64,000 bases of DNA, from the NCBI GenBank assembly GCA_035485575.1, contig DATHNW010000026.1, positions 117,540 through 181,539 on the forward strand, read 5' to 3'. Positions 25,358-33,699 of the stretch are shown in pieces; position 1 is the first letter of the stretch, and every line of letters begins with the position of its first letter. The position numbers were made by a program, and so were the translations under genes. This DNA comes from DASRHD01 sp035485575. GTDB lineage: Bacteria > Verrucomicrobiota > Verrucomicrobiia > Opitutales > Opitutaceae. Below the pieces are notes generated by a model. The model searched no databases, was not told the origin of the DNA, and saw nothing but the letters and a program-made list of their open reading frames with translations.

Positions 25358-26493
25358 GACGCGGTCGCGGGCTGGAGCGCCTCGGGTTTGAAGGTGACGA
25401 CAAACGTGAAGGTGGAAACGCCGTCGCGCGTGCGCTGGTCGCGCAACTCGACCTGCGCGCAGGCGGGCAGGCCGCTGAGCGCCGTCTGGTAGCCGCCGAC
25501 ATCGACCGGCGTGCTGGTCTGCGCCTCGATCTCGAGCGTGTAGAGGCCGGTGGTGGTGGTGCGGAGGAACTGCACGCTGGCCGGCTTGGGTCCGCTGATG
25601 AGCGCGATCATCTCAAAGGGCAGAAGCCGCTTGGTCGAGAGTTCGCCGATGCGATCGGCCAGGCTTTGGGCGGACTTGATCTTCTCCACGGCGGGCGATT
25701 GCGCCACGCCGACGGCAAGGCGGGATTTCTGCCAGAGTTTGCCCCCCAGCAGCGTGACTTCGCCGAGGACGCAGAGCGCGAGGGCGGCGGCACAGCCGAG
25801 GAAAAGGCGCCAGAGCATGAGGTCGCGCGCCCGATGGCGGCGGCGGAGGGCGAGCTCCTCCTTGTCACGCACGTCGAGCTGGTCGCCGAGCGCCGCAGGC
25901 AGGGTCGAGACGTGGTCACCGGAGTGAAAAACCAGCTCGTCATCGCGGTCGGACGGCGCGGCCACGGGCGCGGCCGGCAGGTCGACGACCTTCAGGCTCC
26001 CGCCGGCGGCGCGGAGCAGCTCTTCGCGCACCCGGGCGTACTCTTCCTGGGTCGCCTCGGGCGCAAGGGACTGGGCCAGGATTTTGTCCGGCACCTGGCC
26101 GTCGCGCCAGTGCACCGCGGTAACGCCGTCGGCCGCGGGAATCACCAGCGTGGTACCGGGCTTTTTTTCCAGGCCAAACAGCGCGACAAAGGCCGGAAGC
26201 ACCAGGTCGGCCTCCGCCCAGGCGGCCGTCTGCTCACTGGTGAATCGCTTGCGATAAGCGGCGTAGAGCAGCGCGAGCGGAGCGCCGGGCGGGTGGTAAA
26301 ATCCGTAGTAAAGCTGCGCCAGCGGAAACGGCGCGATGGCTTCGAGCGCGAGCTCGACCTGCGAAACGAGGTCGGCGGGCGTGGCGGCGTCGGCAACGGG
26401 AACGGCCCGGACAAAGAACATCGTGTCGGGCAGCAGCACGACACTGGGCGCCGGCGTGGCGTTTTTAAGAAAGCTGGATAGCGAGACAGGCAT
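25354..26493 (-). CDS. gspL: GspL-like type II secretion protein
   Basis: 379 residues. The N-terminal 210 residues are cytoplasmic and resemble the actin-like GspL/PilM fold (LVSQVELALEAIAPFPLAQL). One membrane helix lies at about 226-246 (LMLWRLFLGCAAALALCVLG), followed by a periplasmic PilN/GspL-type domain that ends PEALQPATAS. It links the GspE motor to the pseudopilus platform. Overlaps gspM by 4 nt and follows gspK after 2 nt. The family is divergent; context makes it secure. Confidence 0.78.
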   Translation of the reverse strand: MPVSLSSFLKNATPAPSVVLLPDTMFFVRAVPVADAATPADLVSQVELALEAIAPFPLAQLYYGFYHPPGAPLALLYAAYRKRFTSEQTAAWAEADLVLPAFVALFGLEKKPGTTLVIPAADGVTAVHWRDGQVPDKILAQSLAPEATQEEYARVREELLRAAGGSLKVVDLPAAPVAAPSDRDDELVFHSGDHVSTLPAALGDQLDVRDKEELALRRRHRARDLMLWRLFLGCAAALALCVLGEVTLLGGKLWQKSRLAVGVAQSPAVEKIKSAQSLADRIGELSTKRLLPFEMIALISGPKPASVQFLRTTTTGLYTLEIEAQTSTPVDVGGYQTALSGLPACAQVELRDQRTRDGVSTFTFVVTFKPEALQPATAS

Positions 26494-26495
26494 GC

Positions 26496-27704
26496 TCAGG
26501 CGGAGGGAGGGGTGTCGGACGAAGACGGAGGTTTGGCCGCATTCTCAATGATTTCTTCATGAATTTCCAAAAGAGTAAATGGGTAATTGAGCTGGACGAC
26601 GGGTGCCGCCTGGCTGCTGTTGGCAGGGGACGGGGTGGCCGGAGTGCCGGCCGCGCTGGCGGCGCCGGTGGTCCCGGCGGTGGGATTCTGGCTGTTGGCG
26701 GCGGGAGTGGGAGAATTCGGGTTGTTCGGAGTGGTGGCGTCCGTGCTGGTTGACGTGGCAACTTGCTCATCGGATGCAACTGTTTTCGCCCCGTTGGGCG
26801 GGGCGATCACGGTGGTGAGGCTGAAGCTCGTATTGGCATCATGGACCGTCACGGTGATCCGCAGGGCAAGAATTTCCGTGCCGACGCCCTTGGGCAGCGT
26901 CTGCGCGCCAAAGAGATTGGTGGCATCGGTCGTGCTCTTGAAATAGCCGGGACCCTGCTGCTGGTAGTCGCCCGTGCCCTTGAGATAGGAGGAAATCTGC
27001 TGCTGGAACGAGGAATTGGGCTGGCCGAGCGCGGTGAGGGTGTCGGAAGCAGCCGAATTGAGATTGGGCTGGCTGAAATCATAGAGCGAAAAGGCCGCGG
27101 CAAAGCGGTGCCAGAGGTCGTTGGGATGGCCATCTTCGTCGTAGAGTTTTTCCCGCACGAAATCAATGTCCGCGAGTTCGTCGAACGTGCGCAATGAGCG
27201 CTGCGGCGCGGTATAGGGAATGGGCGCCCGGTCATAATCGGTCGTGCCGGCGGTGGTGGCGGACACATGGTCCTTGCGCATCCACGTGAGCAGGGCGTCG
27301 GACATCTGCTCCGCATCGGACTGCGTGAGGCCCCAGGATTGAAAAAGGCTGGTGAGCTGGGGGGCATCGGCGTGCGGCAGCGAGAGCTTGCCGCTCTCGT
27401 CCTCGAAGGTGACCTCGATGGTGCGGCCCGAGGTGGGCTCGTAGCCGGCGAAATCCAGCGGATCGCCCCAACCTTCGGCGGGGCTGTGCAGGGCGCCATC
27501 GACCTGGAGAAATTCGTTGAGCACCCCCAGGGTCACCTCCAGCGCGGAGTAGGCGTCGACCCGCAGGCGGTTGGAGGCGGCAGCCCGCGCCTCGACGAGG
27601 AGGTCATTGCTGGCCTTGTCGATGAACGCCACCAGCGCAAACGCGGTGAAGAGGATCGTGATCAGCACGACCAGCAGCACGGAGGCTTTTTTCGAACGGC
27701 GCAT
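26496..27704 (-). CDS. gspK: GspK-like minor pseudopilin
   Basis: 402 residues. Short basic leader and hydrophobic helix (ASVLLVVLITILFTAFALVA), then the large GspK body with LTSLFQSWGLTQSDAEQMSD and TFDELADIDFVREKL, the helix-hairpin and loop features of the family. It lacks the usual Glu at position 5 after processing, as GspK does. The C-terminal 90 residues are low-complexity Thr/Pro/Ala/Asn, unusual for GspK, and may be an unstructured tail. GspK caps the pseudopilus tip with GspI and GspJ. Confidence 0.82.
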   Translation of the reverse strand: MRRSKKASVLLVVLITILFTAFALVAFIDKASNDLLVEARAAASNRLRVDAYSALEVTLGVLNEFLQVDGALHSPAEGWGDPLDFAGYEPTSGRTIEVTFEDESGKLSLPHADAPQLTSLFQSWGLTQSDAEQMSDALLTWMRKDHVSATTAGTTDYDRAPIPYTAPQRSLRTFDELADIDFVREKLYDEDGHPNDLWHRFAAAFSLYDFSQPNLNSAASDTLTALGQPNSSFQQQISSYLKGTGDYQQQGPGYFKSTTDATNLFGAQTLPKGVGTEILALRITVTVHDANTSFSLTTVIAPPNGAKTVASDEQVATSTSTDATTPNNPNSPTPAANSQNPTAGTTGAASAAGTPATPSPANSSQAAPVVQLNYPFTLLEIHEEIIENAAKPPSSSDTPPSA

Positions 27705-27707
27705 GGT

Positions 27708-28406
27708 TCAATAATCCGGCAGGCCCTGCCCGGGCGTGAGCAGGGTGATGACGGTTTCGCGCGTCAGCGAACCGTAGGCAAAATGGAGGCGGATCCGCTG
27801 CGGGGTCTCAGGCTGGCCGGAGGTGTCCTTGCGGAGCGTGGTCTCGGTCTGCCAGCGCTTGTCGTCGGAATCGTAATAGTCGTAGGCGAGCGCGGTGGCA
27901 AAAGGCGTGACGAGCACCTCGCGCGGCGGATCGTCGGCAAAATGTTTTTCCAGTTTCGAATGCCAGAGCAGGTAGAGGCCTTCGCCCTGGCGGACCTGCA
28001 GCGAGCAGATGACATCGGGCAGCGGCGCCCCGGGCCAGTTGAAAAGGCGGCAGCCGTTGGGCAGCTCAAACGTGAGCAGGTTGTCGCTGATGCCGCTCGC
28101 CGGGCGGATTTCCTGCGGGGAGACCGGCGCGGTGCCGGACCGCGCCTCCGGCGGAAGCGAGGCGGTGTGGAGCTGCTGGGCGAGGAACCGGGTGACCCCG
28201 CGGACATGCAGCTCGAAGAGCCGCGATTCGCTCCGGCGGCCCCACAGCTCGCCCATCGAAAAAATGAACGTATTGAGCGAGACCACGACCAAGGCCACCA
28301 GCGCGAGCGCGAGCAGGATTTCCAAGAGCGTGAACGCGGCCCCGCGGGCGGGCGCGGAGGCACGCCCGGGACAGCGCAGGGTCTGGCGGCGCACGGGGTT
28401 CATCAT
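27708..28406 (-). CDS. gspJ: GspJ-like minor pseudopilin
   Basis: 232 residues. A long basic leader precedes the prepilin cleavage motif and helix (GAAFTLLEILLALALVALVV), cut before F with Glu at +5. The body is beta-rich with an acidic patch near the C-terminus (YDYYDSDDKRWQTETTL). Tip subunit of the pseudopilus. The start overlaps the gspI stop by 4 nt; the spacing to gspK is 3 nt. Identification between I and J rests mainly on size and order. Confidence 0.8.
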   Translation of the reverse strand: MMNPVRRQTLRCPGRASAPARGAAFTLLEILLALALVALVVVSLNTFIFSMGELWGRRSESRLFELHVRGVTRFLAQQLHTASLPPEARSGTAPVSPQEIRPASGISDNLLTFELPNGCRLFNWPGAPLPDVICSLQVRQGEGLYLLWHSKLEKHFADDPPREVLVTPFATALAYDYYDSDDKRWQTETTLRKDTSGQPETPQRIRLHFAYGSLTRETVITLLTPGQGLPDY

Positions 28407-28888
28407 TTTGGCGCAACCCCCTGGATTTTCTCAATGCGGGTCTTGACGTCGGCCAGCAGTTTCGTACGCGCCGTCGGCTCGGACCAGGTCGGACGCAGGA
28501 TCATGAAATTTTCCGTGACGGTTTCCGGAACGTGCTTCACGGGGTCATCGATTTCACAGGTGAAGGTGACGGAGAAAACATCGACCGTCGGGGTGGGATC
28601 GATCTGCGCGTGCCAGCGGACATGGCTGCCGTCGGTGTCATCGAAGGCCCCGCCCTGCTCGGCCTGGTCGTGATCGGCCGTGACGAGCAGCTGGGAGCGC
28701 GCGAACTCCAGGCCCTCCGTGCGCGCGTTGGCCTTCTGGGCCAGGTCGTAACCGTTGAGGACGTTGACGTAGGCCGAGCCGAGCACGACGGCGGCAAAGG
28801 TGAAAATCATGAGCGCAACCAGGACCTCGAGCAGCGTAAAGCCGCGCGGGAGGGGCTGGCGCCCGGGCGATGGCGCACGCGCGGTCAT
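28403..28888 (-). CDS. gspI: GspI-like minor pseudopilin
   Basis: 161 residues with leader and type III signal PRGFTLLEVLVALMIFTFAA (cleavage after G, Glu at +5). The following helix has the conserved NARTEGLEFARSQLL segment seen in GspI. Pseudopilus tip component. Overlaps gspH and gspJ by 4 nt each. Confidence 0.82.
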   Translation of the reverse strand: MTARAPSPGRQPLPRGFTLLEVLVALMIFTFAAVVLGSAYVNVLNGYDLAQKANARTEGLEFARSQLLVTADHDQAEQGGAFDDTDGSHVRWHAQIDPTPTVDVFSVTFTCEIDDPVKHVPETVTENFMILRPTWSEPTARTKLLADVKTRIEKIQGVAPK

Positions 28889-29445
28889 TTTTTTACCTCC
28901 AGCATTTCGGCGCAGGTCCAGGGATCGATCGAGATAAAGCTGGCCGCGGCATTATGGCGGAATTGGACACGAAAGGGCGTGCAGGTGCCGTCGTCATAAA
29001 AGGTCACGAAAGGCAGCCCCTGCGTCTCGACCAGCTCGCCGCCGATCAGGACGAGGTTGTTCGTTTTCTGAAGGGGCAGAAAATCGACGGTGAGCTTGTC
29101 CGTCGCCGTGGTCACAGGCAGCGTCTGCGTGCCGCCGGCGTCAGTCGCAACGACGAAGGCCTTGGCTTTGGCGTCAAAGCTGAGGCGGACTTCCTGCTGC
29201 GAAGTGAGCGCCTCCTTGCGGGCCTCGGTCAAGCCCTTCCAAAACATGTCCTCCGCCGTCACGGCCGTGTCGCCGACGAGGCCGGAGGAAAGACTGACAG
29301 TCGCGCTGATCAGCAACGCCAGCAATGCCAGCGCGAGCAGGATTTCCAGCAGCGTGAACGCGGCGCATGGCGCGCGCTGCGTCCGCCCGCCGGCCTTCGC
29401 CGGCGTGGCGAACAAGCCCGCCGGGCGCTCCACTGCCGCGGTCAT
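28885..29445 (-). CDS. gspH: GspH-like minor pseudopilin
   Basis: 186 residues. A roughly 28-residue leader (longer than usual) precedes AAFTLLEILLALALLALLIS. The body is beta-rich (EVRLSFDAKAKAFVVATDAG) and fits GspH/FimT-type minor pilins. 3 nt downstream of gspG. A nearer start is not available because no later Met precedes the cleavage site. Confidence 0.8.
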   Translation of the reverse strand: MTAAVERPAGLFATPAKAGGRTQRAPCAAFTLLEILLALALLALLISATVSLSSGLVGDTAVTAEDMFWKGLTEARKEALTSQQEVRLSFDAKAKAFVVATDAGGTQTLPVTTATDKLTVDFLPLQKTNNLVLIGGELVETQGLPFVTFYDDGTCTPFRVQFRHNAAASFISIDPWTCAEMLEVKK

Positions 29446-29448
29446 GCT

Positions 29449-29889
29449 TCACCAATTGCCGATGTCGTCGCCCGTGCCGTCCTGCTTGTCGGGGCCCTTC
29501 GACCAAATATCGTAGCCGTTTTTATTGTGCGTCCCGGGATAGCGATACTGGTAGGGCTCGCCCCACGGATCCAGCGGCAGCTTGCCGTCAGCGAGATAGG
29601 GGCCGCGCCAGGCATCGGCGTTGCTGGCCGGCGGCGTGACGAGGGCGTTCAAACCGTCGGTCGTCGAGGGAAAGCCGCCCATCGACATGCGATAGGTGTT
29701 GAGCGGTATCTTGATGCTTTCCTGCACAAAGACCTTGGCGATCGTCTCCTGGCTGTTGCCAAAAATCTTGTCGAGATTGGTGACGGCAAGACCGACCAGG
29801 AGCCCGAGGATGGCGAGCGCGATGAGGATTTCGAGCAGGGTGAACGCCCGCGCCGCACGGCGGGGCTGGGAAGGAGTTTGGAGGAACAT
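29449..29889 (-). CDS. gspG: Major pseudopilin GspG
   Basis: 146 residues from MFLQTPSQPR. Prepilin site RAFTLLEILIALAILGLLVG, with Glu at +5. The C-terminal GspG hallmarks are present: GGFPSTTDGLNALVTPP, then LPLDPWGEPYQYRYPG, then DIWSKGPDKQDGTGDDIGNW, which holds the calcium-binding loop. It builds the pseudopilus piston of the T2SS. First gene of the minus-strand G-H-I-J-K-L-M operon. A longer start at 29958 would add a leader untypical for the family. Confidence 0.92.
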   Translation of the reverse strand: MFLQTPSQPRRAARAFTLLEILIALAILGLLVGLAVTNLDKIFGNSQETIAKVFVQESIKIPLNTYRMSMGGFPSTTDGLNALVTPPASNADAWRGPYLADGKLPLDPWGEPYQYRYPGTHNKNGYDIWSKGPDKQDGTGDDIGNW

Positions 29890-29966
29890 GGCGGAATGAA
29901 GATGGAGACGGGACGGCCTTTGTCGAGACGCAGCCGCGACCAGAAAAGTTGCACCCAAAATAAAAC

Positions 29967-30042
29967 TGGTGCCCCCGCCCGGACTTGAACCGGGATGCGC
30001 GGTTTAGGAAACCACTGCTCTATCCAGTTGAGCTACGGGGAC
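29967..30042 (-). tRNA. tRNA-Arg (anticodon CCT)
   Basis: 76 nt with encoded CCA. The acceptor stem GTCCCCG pairs with CGGGGGC (one G-U), D arm GCTC/GAGC, and the anticodon loop TTCCTAA gives CCU, reading AGG. The T arm CCCGG/CCGGG encloses TTCAAGT. It lies between gspG and rpsR. Confidence 0.95.
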
Positions 30043-30137
30043 AATGCGCGGAAGCGTGCGAATGGGGTGCAATTTTGCACGCAAAAATGCGGGTTGACAA
30101 CCGGTCCGCCGGCGGCAACTTCACACCTCCCGTCGCC

Positions 30138-30335
30138 ATGAGCACCCAAGAAGAACCAAAGCCGCGCAGCCTTACACCGGAAGAGTTTCCCTTCACCGCG
30201 CCCCAGATGATGAGCCGTTATGTCACCGACACCGGCAAGATTCTGCCGCGCAAATACACCCATCTCTCCGCCAAGCAGCAGCGCACGATCACCCGGACGC
30301 TGAAAACCGCCCGCAACCTGCTGCTCGCGCCGTAA
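30138..30335 (+). CDS. rpsR: Small ribosomal subunit protein bS18
   Basis: 65 residues. The C-terminal core MMSRYVTDTGKILPRKYTHL, then SAKQQRTITRTLKTARNLLL, is the bS18 signature contacting 16S rRNA in the platform. The N-terminal zinc-type Cys residues of many S18 proteins are absent. It is not in the common rpsF-rpsR-rplI cluster. A strong terminator follows 27 nt later, so it is probably transcribed alone or from upstream of the oppositely oriented tRNA. Confidence 0.93.
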   Translation: MSTQEEPKPRSLTPEEFPFTAPQMMSRYVTDTGKILPRKYTHLSAKQQRTITRTLKTARNLLLAP

Positions 30336-30362
30336 TCCAGCGCATCACACAGACTTTCCGCA

Positions 30363-30390
30363 GGCCGGGGCTTTGACTCCGGCCTTTTTT
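30363..30390 (+). terminator. Rho-independent terminator after rpsR
   Basis: The 8-bp stem GGCCGGGG/CTCCGGCC (one G-U pair) with a 6-nt loop CTTTGA is followed directly by six T residues. It ends just before the start of the TsaC/Sua5 gene at 30396. Confidence 0.9.
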
Positions 30391-30395
30391 GCGCC

Positions 30396-31400
30396 ATGAC
30401 CGCCCGCTCCCCCGCCAGAGTCTATCGCGGCACCCCGCGCAACCTGGCCTTCCTCGCCCGCCGGCTGCGCGCCGGCGAACTCGTCGCCGTCCCAACCGAG
30501 ACGGTTTATGGCCTGGCGGCGAATGCACTCGACGCCCGCGCCTGCGCAAAAATCTTCCGCGCCAAGGGCAGGCCGGCCAATGACCCGCTCATCGTGCACA
30601 TCCATGCGCTCGCCCAGCTCGGGACGCTGGCCGAGTTCGGCGATGCCGCGCGCCGCCTGGCGGGAAAATTCTGGCCTGGCCCGCTCACCCTGGTGCTGCC
30701 GAAAAAGTCCATCGTGCCGGCCATCGTGACCGCCGGGTTGCCCAGCGTGGCCGTGCGCATGCCGCGCCATCCGCTGATGCGCCGGCTGCTGCGCCTGTGC
30801 GGGCGTCCGCTGGCCGCGCCAAGCGCCAATCCTTTCGGCTACGTGAGCCCGACCACGACGGAACACGTCCGCGCCGGGTTGGGGAAAAAAATCCGCTTCA
30901 TTCTCGAAGGAGGGCCGACCGATATCGGCCTCGAGTCGACCATCGTCGATGTGCGCGACCCGCGGCGGCCCCGCCTGCTGCGGCCGGGCGCGATCACCCG
31001 CGCGCAGATCGAGGCCGTGCTCGGGCAGAAGCTGCATTCGGCCCCGGCCCGCGCGGCGGCCCGCGCCCCCCTGCCCGCGCCCGGCCTGCTGGCGCGCCAT
31101 TACAGCCCGCGCACACCGCTGGTCCTGCACAAAAAACTTTCCCCCGCCCTCGCCGCGAAAGGCAATGCCGCCGAGGCTTGGCTTTTTTTCGCGCAGCCAC
31201 CCGGACCGGCCAGCCGGAATATCTTCTGGCTCGATGCGCGCGGCGATGCGCGCCGCGCCGCGCACCGGCTGTTTGGCCTGCTGCGCACCCTCGACGGCCG
31301 GGGATTCAGGAAAATCCATGCAGAGCTGGCCCCGGGCCACGGGCTCGCCGAAGCGATCAATGACCGGCTCCGCCGCGCGGCCGGCCAGGGCCACGCTTAG
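30396..31400 (+). CDS. L-threonylcarbamoyladenylate synthase, Sua5 type
   Basis: 334 residues. The N-terminal YrdC domain (about 15-205) has PTETVYGLAANALD and KGRPANDPLIVHIH, then SVAVRMPRHPLMRRLL and SANPFGYVSPTTTEHV. It makes threonylcarbamoyl-AMP from Thr, bicarbonate and ATP for tRNA t6A37. The extra C-terminal domain of about 115 residues, joined by a linker containing GLLARHYSPRTPLVL, makes it Sua5 rather than the short TsaC. Cytoplasmic. Confidence 0.92.
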   Translation: MTARSPARVYRGTPRNLAFLARRLRAGELVAVPTETVYGLAANALDARACAKIFRAKGRPANDPLIVHIHALAQLGTLAEFGDAARRLAGKFWPGPLTLVLPKKSIVPAIVTAGLPSVAVRMPRHPLMRRLLRLCGRPLAAPSANPFGYVSPTTTEHVRAGLGKKIRFILEGGPTDIGLESTIVDVRDPRRPRLLRPGAITRAQIEAVLGQKLHSAPARAAARAPLPAPGLLARHYSPRTPLVLHKKLSPALAAKGNAAEAWLFFAQPPGPASRNIFWLDARGDARRAAHRLFGLLRTLDGRGFRKIHAELAPGHGLAEAINDRLRRAAGQGHA

Positions 31401-31405
31401 CATTC

Positions 31406-32503
31406 CTAGCGCGGGCGCATCGCAGCGGCCAGCTCCGTCAGCACGCGTTCGTTTTGCGCGCGCAGGCCCACGGTAATCCGCAGCCATTCCGGCAGGCCGT
31501 AGGGTTTGAGCGGGCGCACGATCACGCCGCGCCGCTGCAGCGTGTCGAACACACCCGAGCCATCGCCCACCTTGACCAGGATGAAATTCGCCACGCTCGG
31601 CACGAATTCCAAGCCCATGGCGCGGAAGCCGGCCTCGAGCTGGCGCAGGCCCGCACGGTTTTCCGCCGCGCACTTCGCCGCAAACGCGCTGTCGTCGAGC
31701 GCCGCCAGCGCCGCCGCCTGCCCGATGGCGTTCACGTTGAACGGCTGCCGCACGCGGTTGAGCAGTGCCGCGAACTCCGCGCTCGCATAGCCGTAGCCCA
31801 CGCGCAGCGATGCCAGTCCGTAGATTTTCGAAAACGTCCGCAGGCAGATCACCTTGCGCCCCTCGCGGATGAGCGGCCGCAGGTCCGGTGGATTTTCCTG
31901 AAACTCCGCGTAGGCTTCGTCGAATGCGAACACCACATGTTCGGGCAGGCCGCGGACAAACGCCACGATCTCCGCCTCGCTGTTCGCCGTGCCCGTGGGA
32001 TTGTTCGGGCTGGGCAGAAAAACGAGCTTGGTGCGCGGCGTCACCGCGCGCGCCATCAAGCCAAGATCATGCCGGAAATTCACCAACGGCACCTCGACCG
32101 GCCGCGCACCGAACAGCAGCGTCACCAGCTTGTAAACGGCAAAGGCCGGCGCGCCCATCACGACCTCGTCGCCCGGCTCAAGTAGCGCGTGGCCGAGCAG
32201 CTCGATGATTTCATTCGAGCCGTTGCCCACCACGAACTGGCCGGCACCCAGTCCGTAAACTGTCGCGAGCTTCTGCCGCAGCGCGACACAGCCGCCATCC
32301 GGATACAGGGCGCCCTGCTCCAGCGCACGTCGCGCCGCCTCGACCGCGCGCGGCGACGGGCCGGCCGGATTTTCATTCGACGCCAGCTTGATGATACCGG
32401 CGGGATCCAGCCCCAGCTCGCGCGCCACGTCCTCAATGGGCCGGCCCGGCTCATAAACCGGTTGCGCCAGCACCGACGGCTTGACCAACGACTCAATTTT
32501 CAT
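31406..32503 (-). CDS. hisC: Histidinol-phosphate aminotransferase
   Basis: 365 residues, class II PLP aminotransferase. It converts imidazole-acetol phosphate to L-histidinol phosphate in histidine synthesis. IIKLASNENPAGPSP, the YPDGGC region and the PLP lysine K226 in RTFSKIYGLASLRVGYGYA match HisC. Start at MKIESLVKPS (32503). Convergent with the Sua5 gene. Some HisC homologues also act on aromatic amino acids. Confidence 0.92.
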   Translation of the reverse strand: MKIESLVKPSVLAQPVYEPGRPIEDVARELGLDPAGIIKLASNENPAGPSPRAVEAARRALEQGALYPDGGCVALRQKLATVYGLGAGQFVVGNGSNEIIELLGHALLEPGDEVVMGAPAFAVYKLVTLLFGARPVEVPLVNFRHDLGLMARAVTPRTKLVFLPSPNNPTGTANSEAEIVAFVRGLPEHVVFAFDEAYAEFQENPPDLRPLIREGRKVICLRTFSKIYGLASLRVGYGYASAEFAALLNRVRQPFNVNAIGQAAALAALDDSAFAAKCAAENRAGLRQLEAGFRAMGLEFVPSVANFILVKVGDGSGVFDTLQRRGVIVRPLKPYGLPEWLRITVGLRAQNERVLTELAAAMRPR

Positions 32504-32557
32504 CCCACCACCACAACACAAATCGACACGCGCGCAAAAGCCTTTTAATGCCACTCC

Positions 32558-33664
32558 ATGTTCCGCCGCCTGCATTTCGCCGCCGCGTTCGTTTTCATCC
32601 TGCCGTTTTTCGCCCGCGCCGGCGATGCGCCCGATACGGGTGAGATCAACGGCGCCAGGTTCGCCATCGCCCGCCCCGCGTACTGGAACCACGGCCTGCT
32701 GCTGCTCGCCCATGGCTACCGGCCCGAGTCCGCCCCGCTCGTGGCCGATCTCGATTCCGACCAGCCCGCCTGCCGCGCGCTTCTCGACGAAGGCTGGATG
32801 ATCGCAACCACCAGCTATCGCCGCAATGGCCTGATCATTGGCGACGCCGTGGCCGATCTCGATGCGCTCCGCGCTTACATCGCCAAAACCTACGGTCCGC
32901 CCAAGCGCGTTCTCCTCGAAGGCGAATCCATGGGCGGCACCATCGTCACCCTCATGGCCGAACGCGACGACGAGCTTTACAGCGGCGCCATTGCCATCGA
33001 TCCGGCCCTCGAACTCCACGAGCCCGGCCAGGGCCTTGATCTCCAGCCAAAAATTCCACTCATTTTCCTCGCCAACCAGACCGAGATCAGCGGCGCGCGC
33101 CACTACCTCAGCACCAACGTCCCGCGCAACAAGGACGATCCGCGACCCATCATTTTATGCGTTTCGCGCGATGGCCACGCCAATGTCAATCAAAGCGAGC
33201 GCCTCGACGCCCGGCGCACGCTCATTGCCTGGCTTGAACATGGCCCGGCCCTGCTTCCGCGACCCGACCCCAAAACCGGGACTTTTGATGCCACCCACCC
33301 GGCCGCACCGCAACCTTCGCAGGTCGCCTTCGCCCCCGACGACCACAGCTTCGACGCCCGCGTCACCGCCATCGATGCCTTCACCGGAAACATCATCCTC
33401 AACGCCCAGTCCGACGACCTGGCGCGCCTCGGCCTCGGCATAAATTCCCGCTTCCAGCTCACCGCGCACGGGCAGGACTACCGCGTGCTCTATGGCCACG
33501 ACTTTTCCAGCGCAAAACGGGGCGCCTGGGTGGCCTTTCCCAGCGCCGACGGCTTTTTCCTGGTCGCGCGCAATCTCGGTGACGCCGCCGGCACCGCCCA
33601 TCTCGCCGTCGGTGACACCGTCACCCTCCGCCGCTACGAAGACGCCGCCGGTCCGCAGTATTGA
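32558..33664 (+). CDS. Exported alpha/beta hydrolase fused to a SAM-hydroxide-adenosyltransferase-like C-terminal domain
   Basis: 368 residues with a signal peptide (LHFAAAFVFILPFFARAG). Hydrolase part about 30-225: oxyanion segment LLLLAHGYRP, nucleophile S124 in EGESMGGTIV, candidate catalytic H207 in SRDGHANVN. Residues about 260-362 (VTAIDAFTGNIILNAQSDDL, then AFPSADGFFLVARN and GDAAGTAHLAVGDTVTLR) look like the C-terminal beta domain of SAM hydroxide adenosyltransferases (DUF62), which holds part of the SAM site in that family. The DUF62 N-terminal catalytic domain is absent, so it is probably a reused binding domain. Periplasmic or secreted esterase/lipase-type activity is inferred. The substrate is unknown. 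Confidence 0.7.
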   Translation: MFRRLHFAAAFVFILPFFARAGDAPDTGEINGARFAIARPAYWNHGLLLLAHGYRPESAPLVADLDSDQPACRALLDEGWMIATTSYRRNGLIIGDAVADLDALRAYIAKTYGPPKRVLLEGESMGGTIVTLMAERDDELYSGAIAIDPALELHEPGQGLDLQPKIPLIFLANQTEISGARHYLSTNVPRNKDDPRPIILCVSRDGHANVNQSERLDARRTLIAWLEHGPALLPRPDPKTGTFDATHPAAPQPSQVAFAPDDHSFDARVTAIDAFTGNIILNAQSDDLARLGLGINSRFQLTAHGQDYRVLYGHDFSSAKRGAWVAFPSADGFFLVARNLGDAAGTAHLAVGDTVTLRRYEDAAGPQY

Positions 33665-33699
33665 AGGACTGCGCCAGCCGACCTTGCTCCTTTATACGT

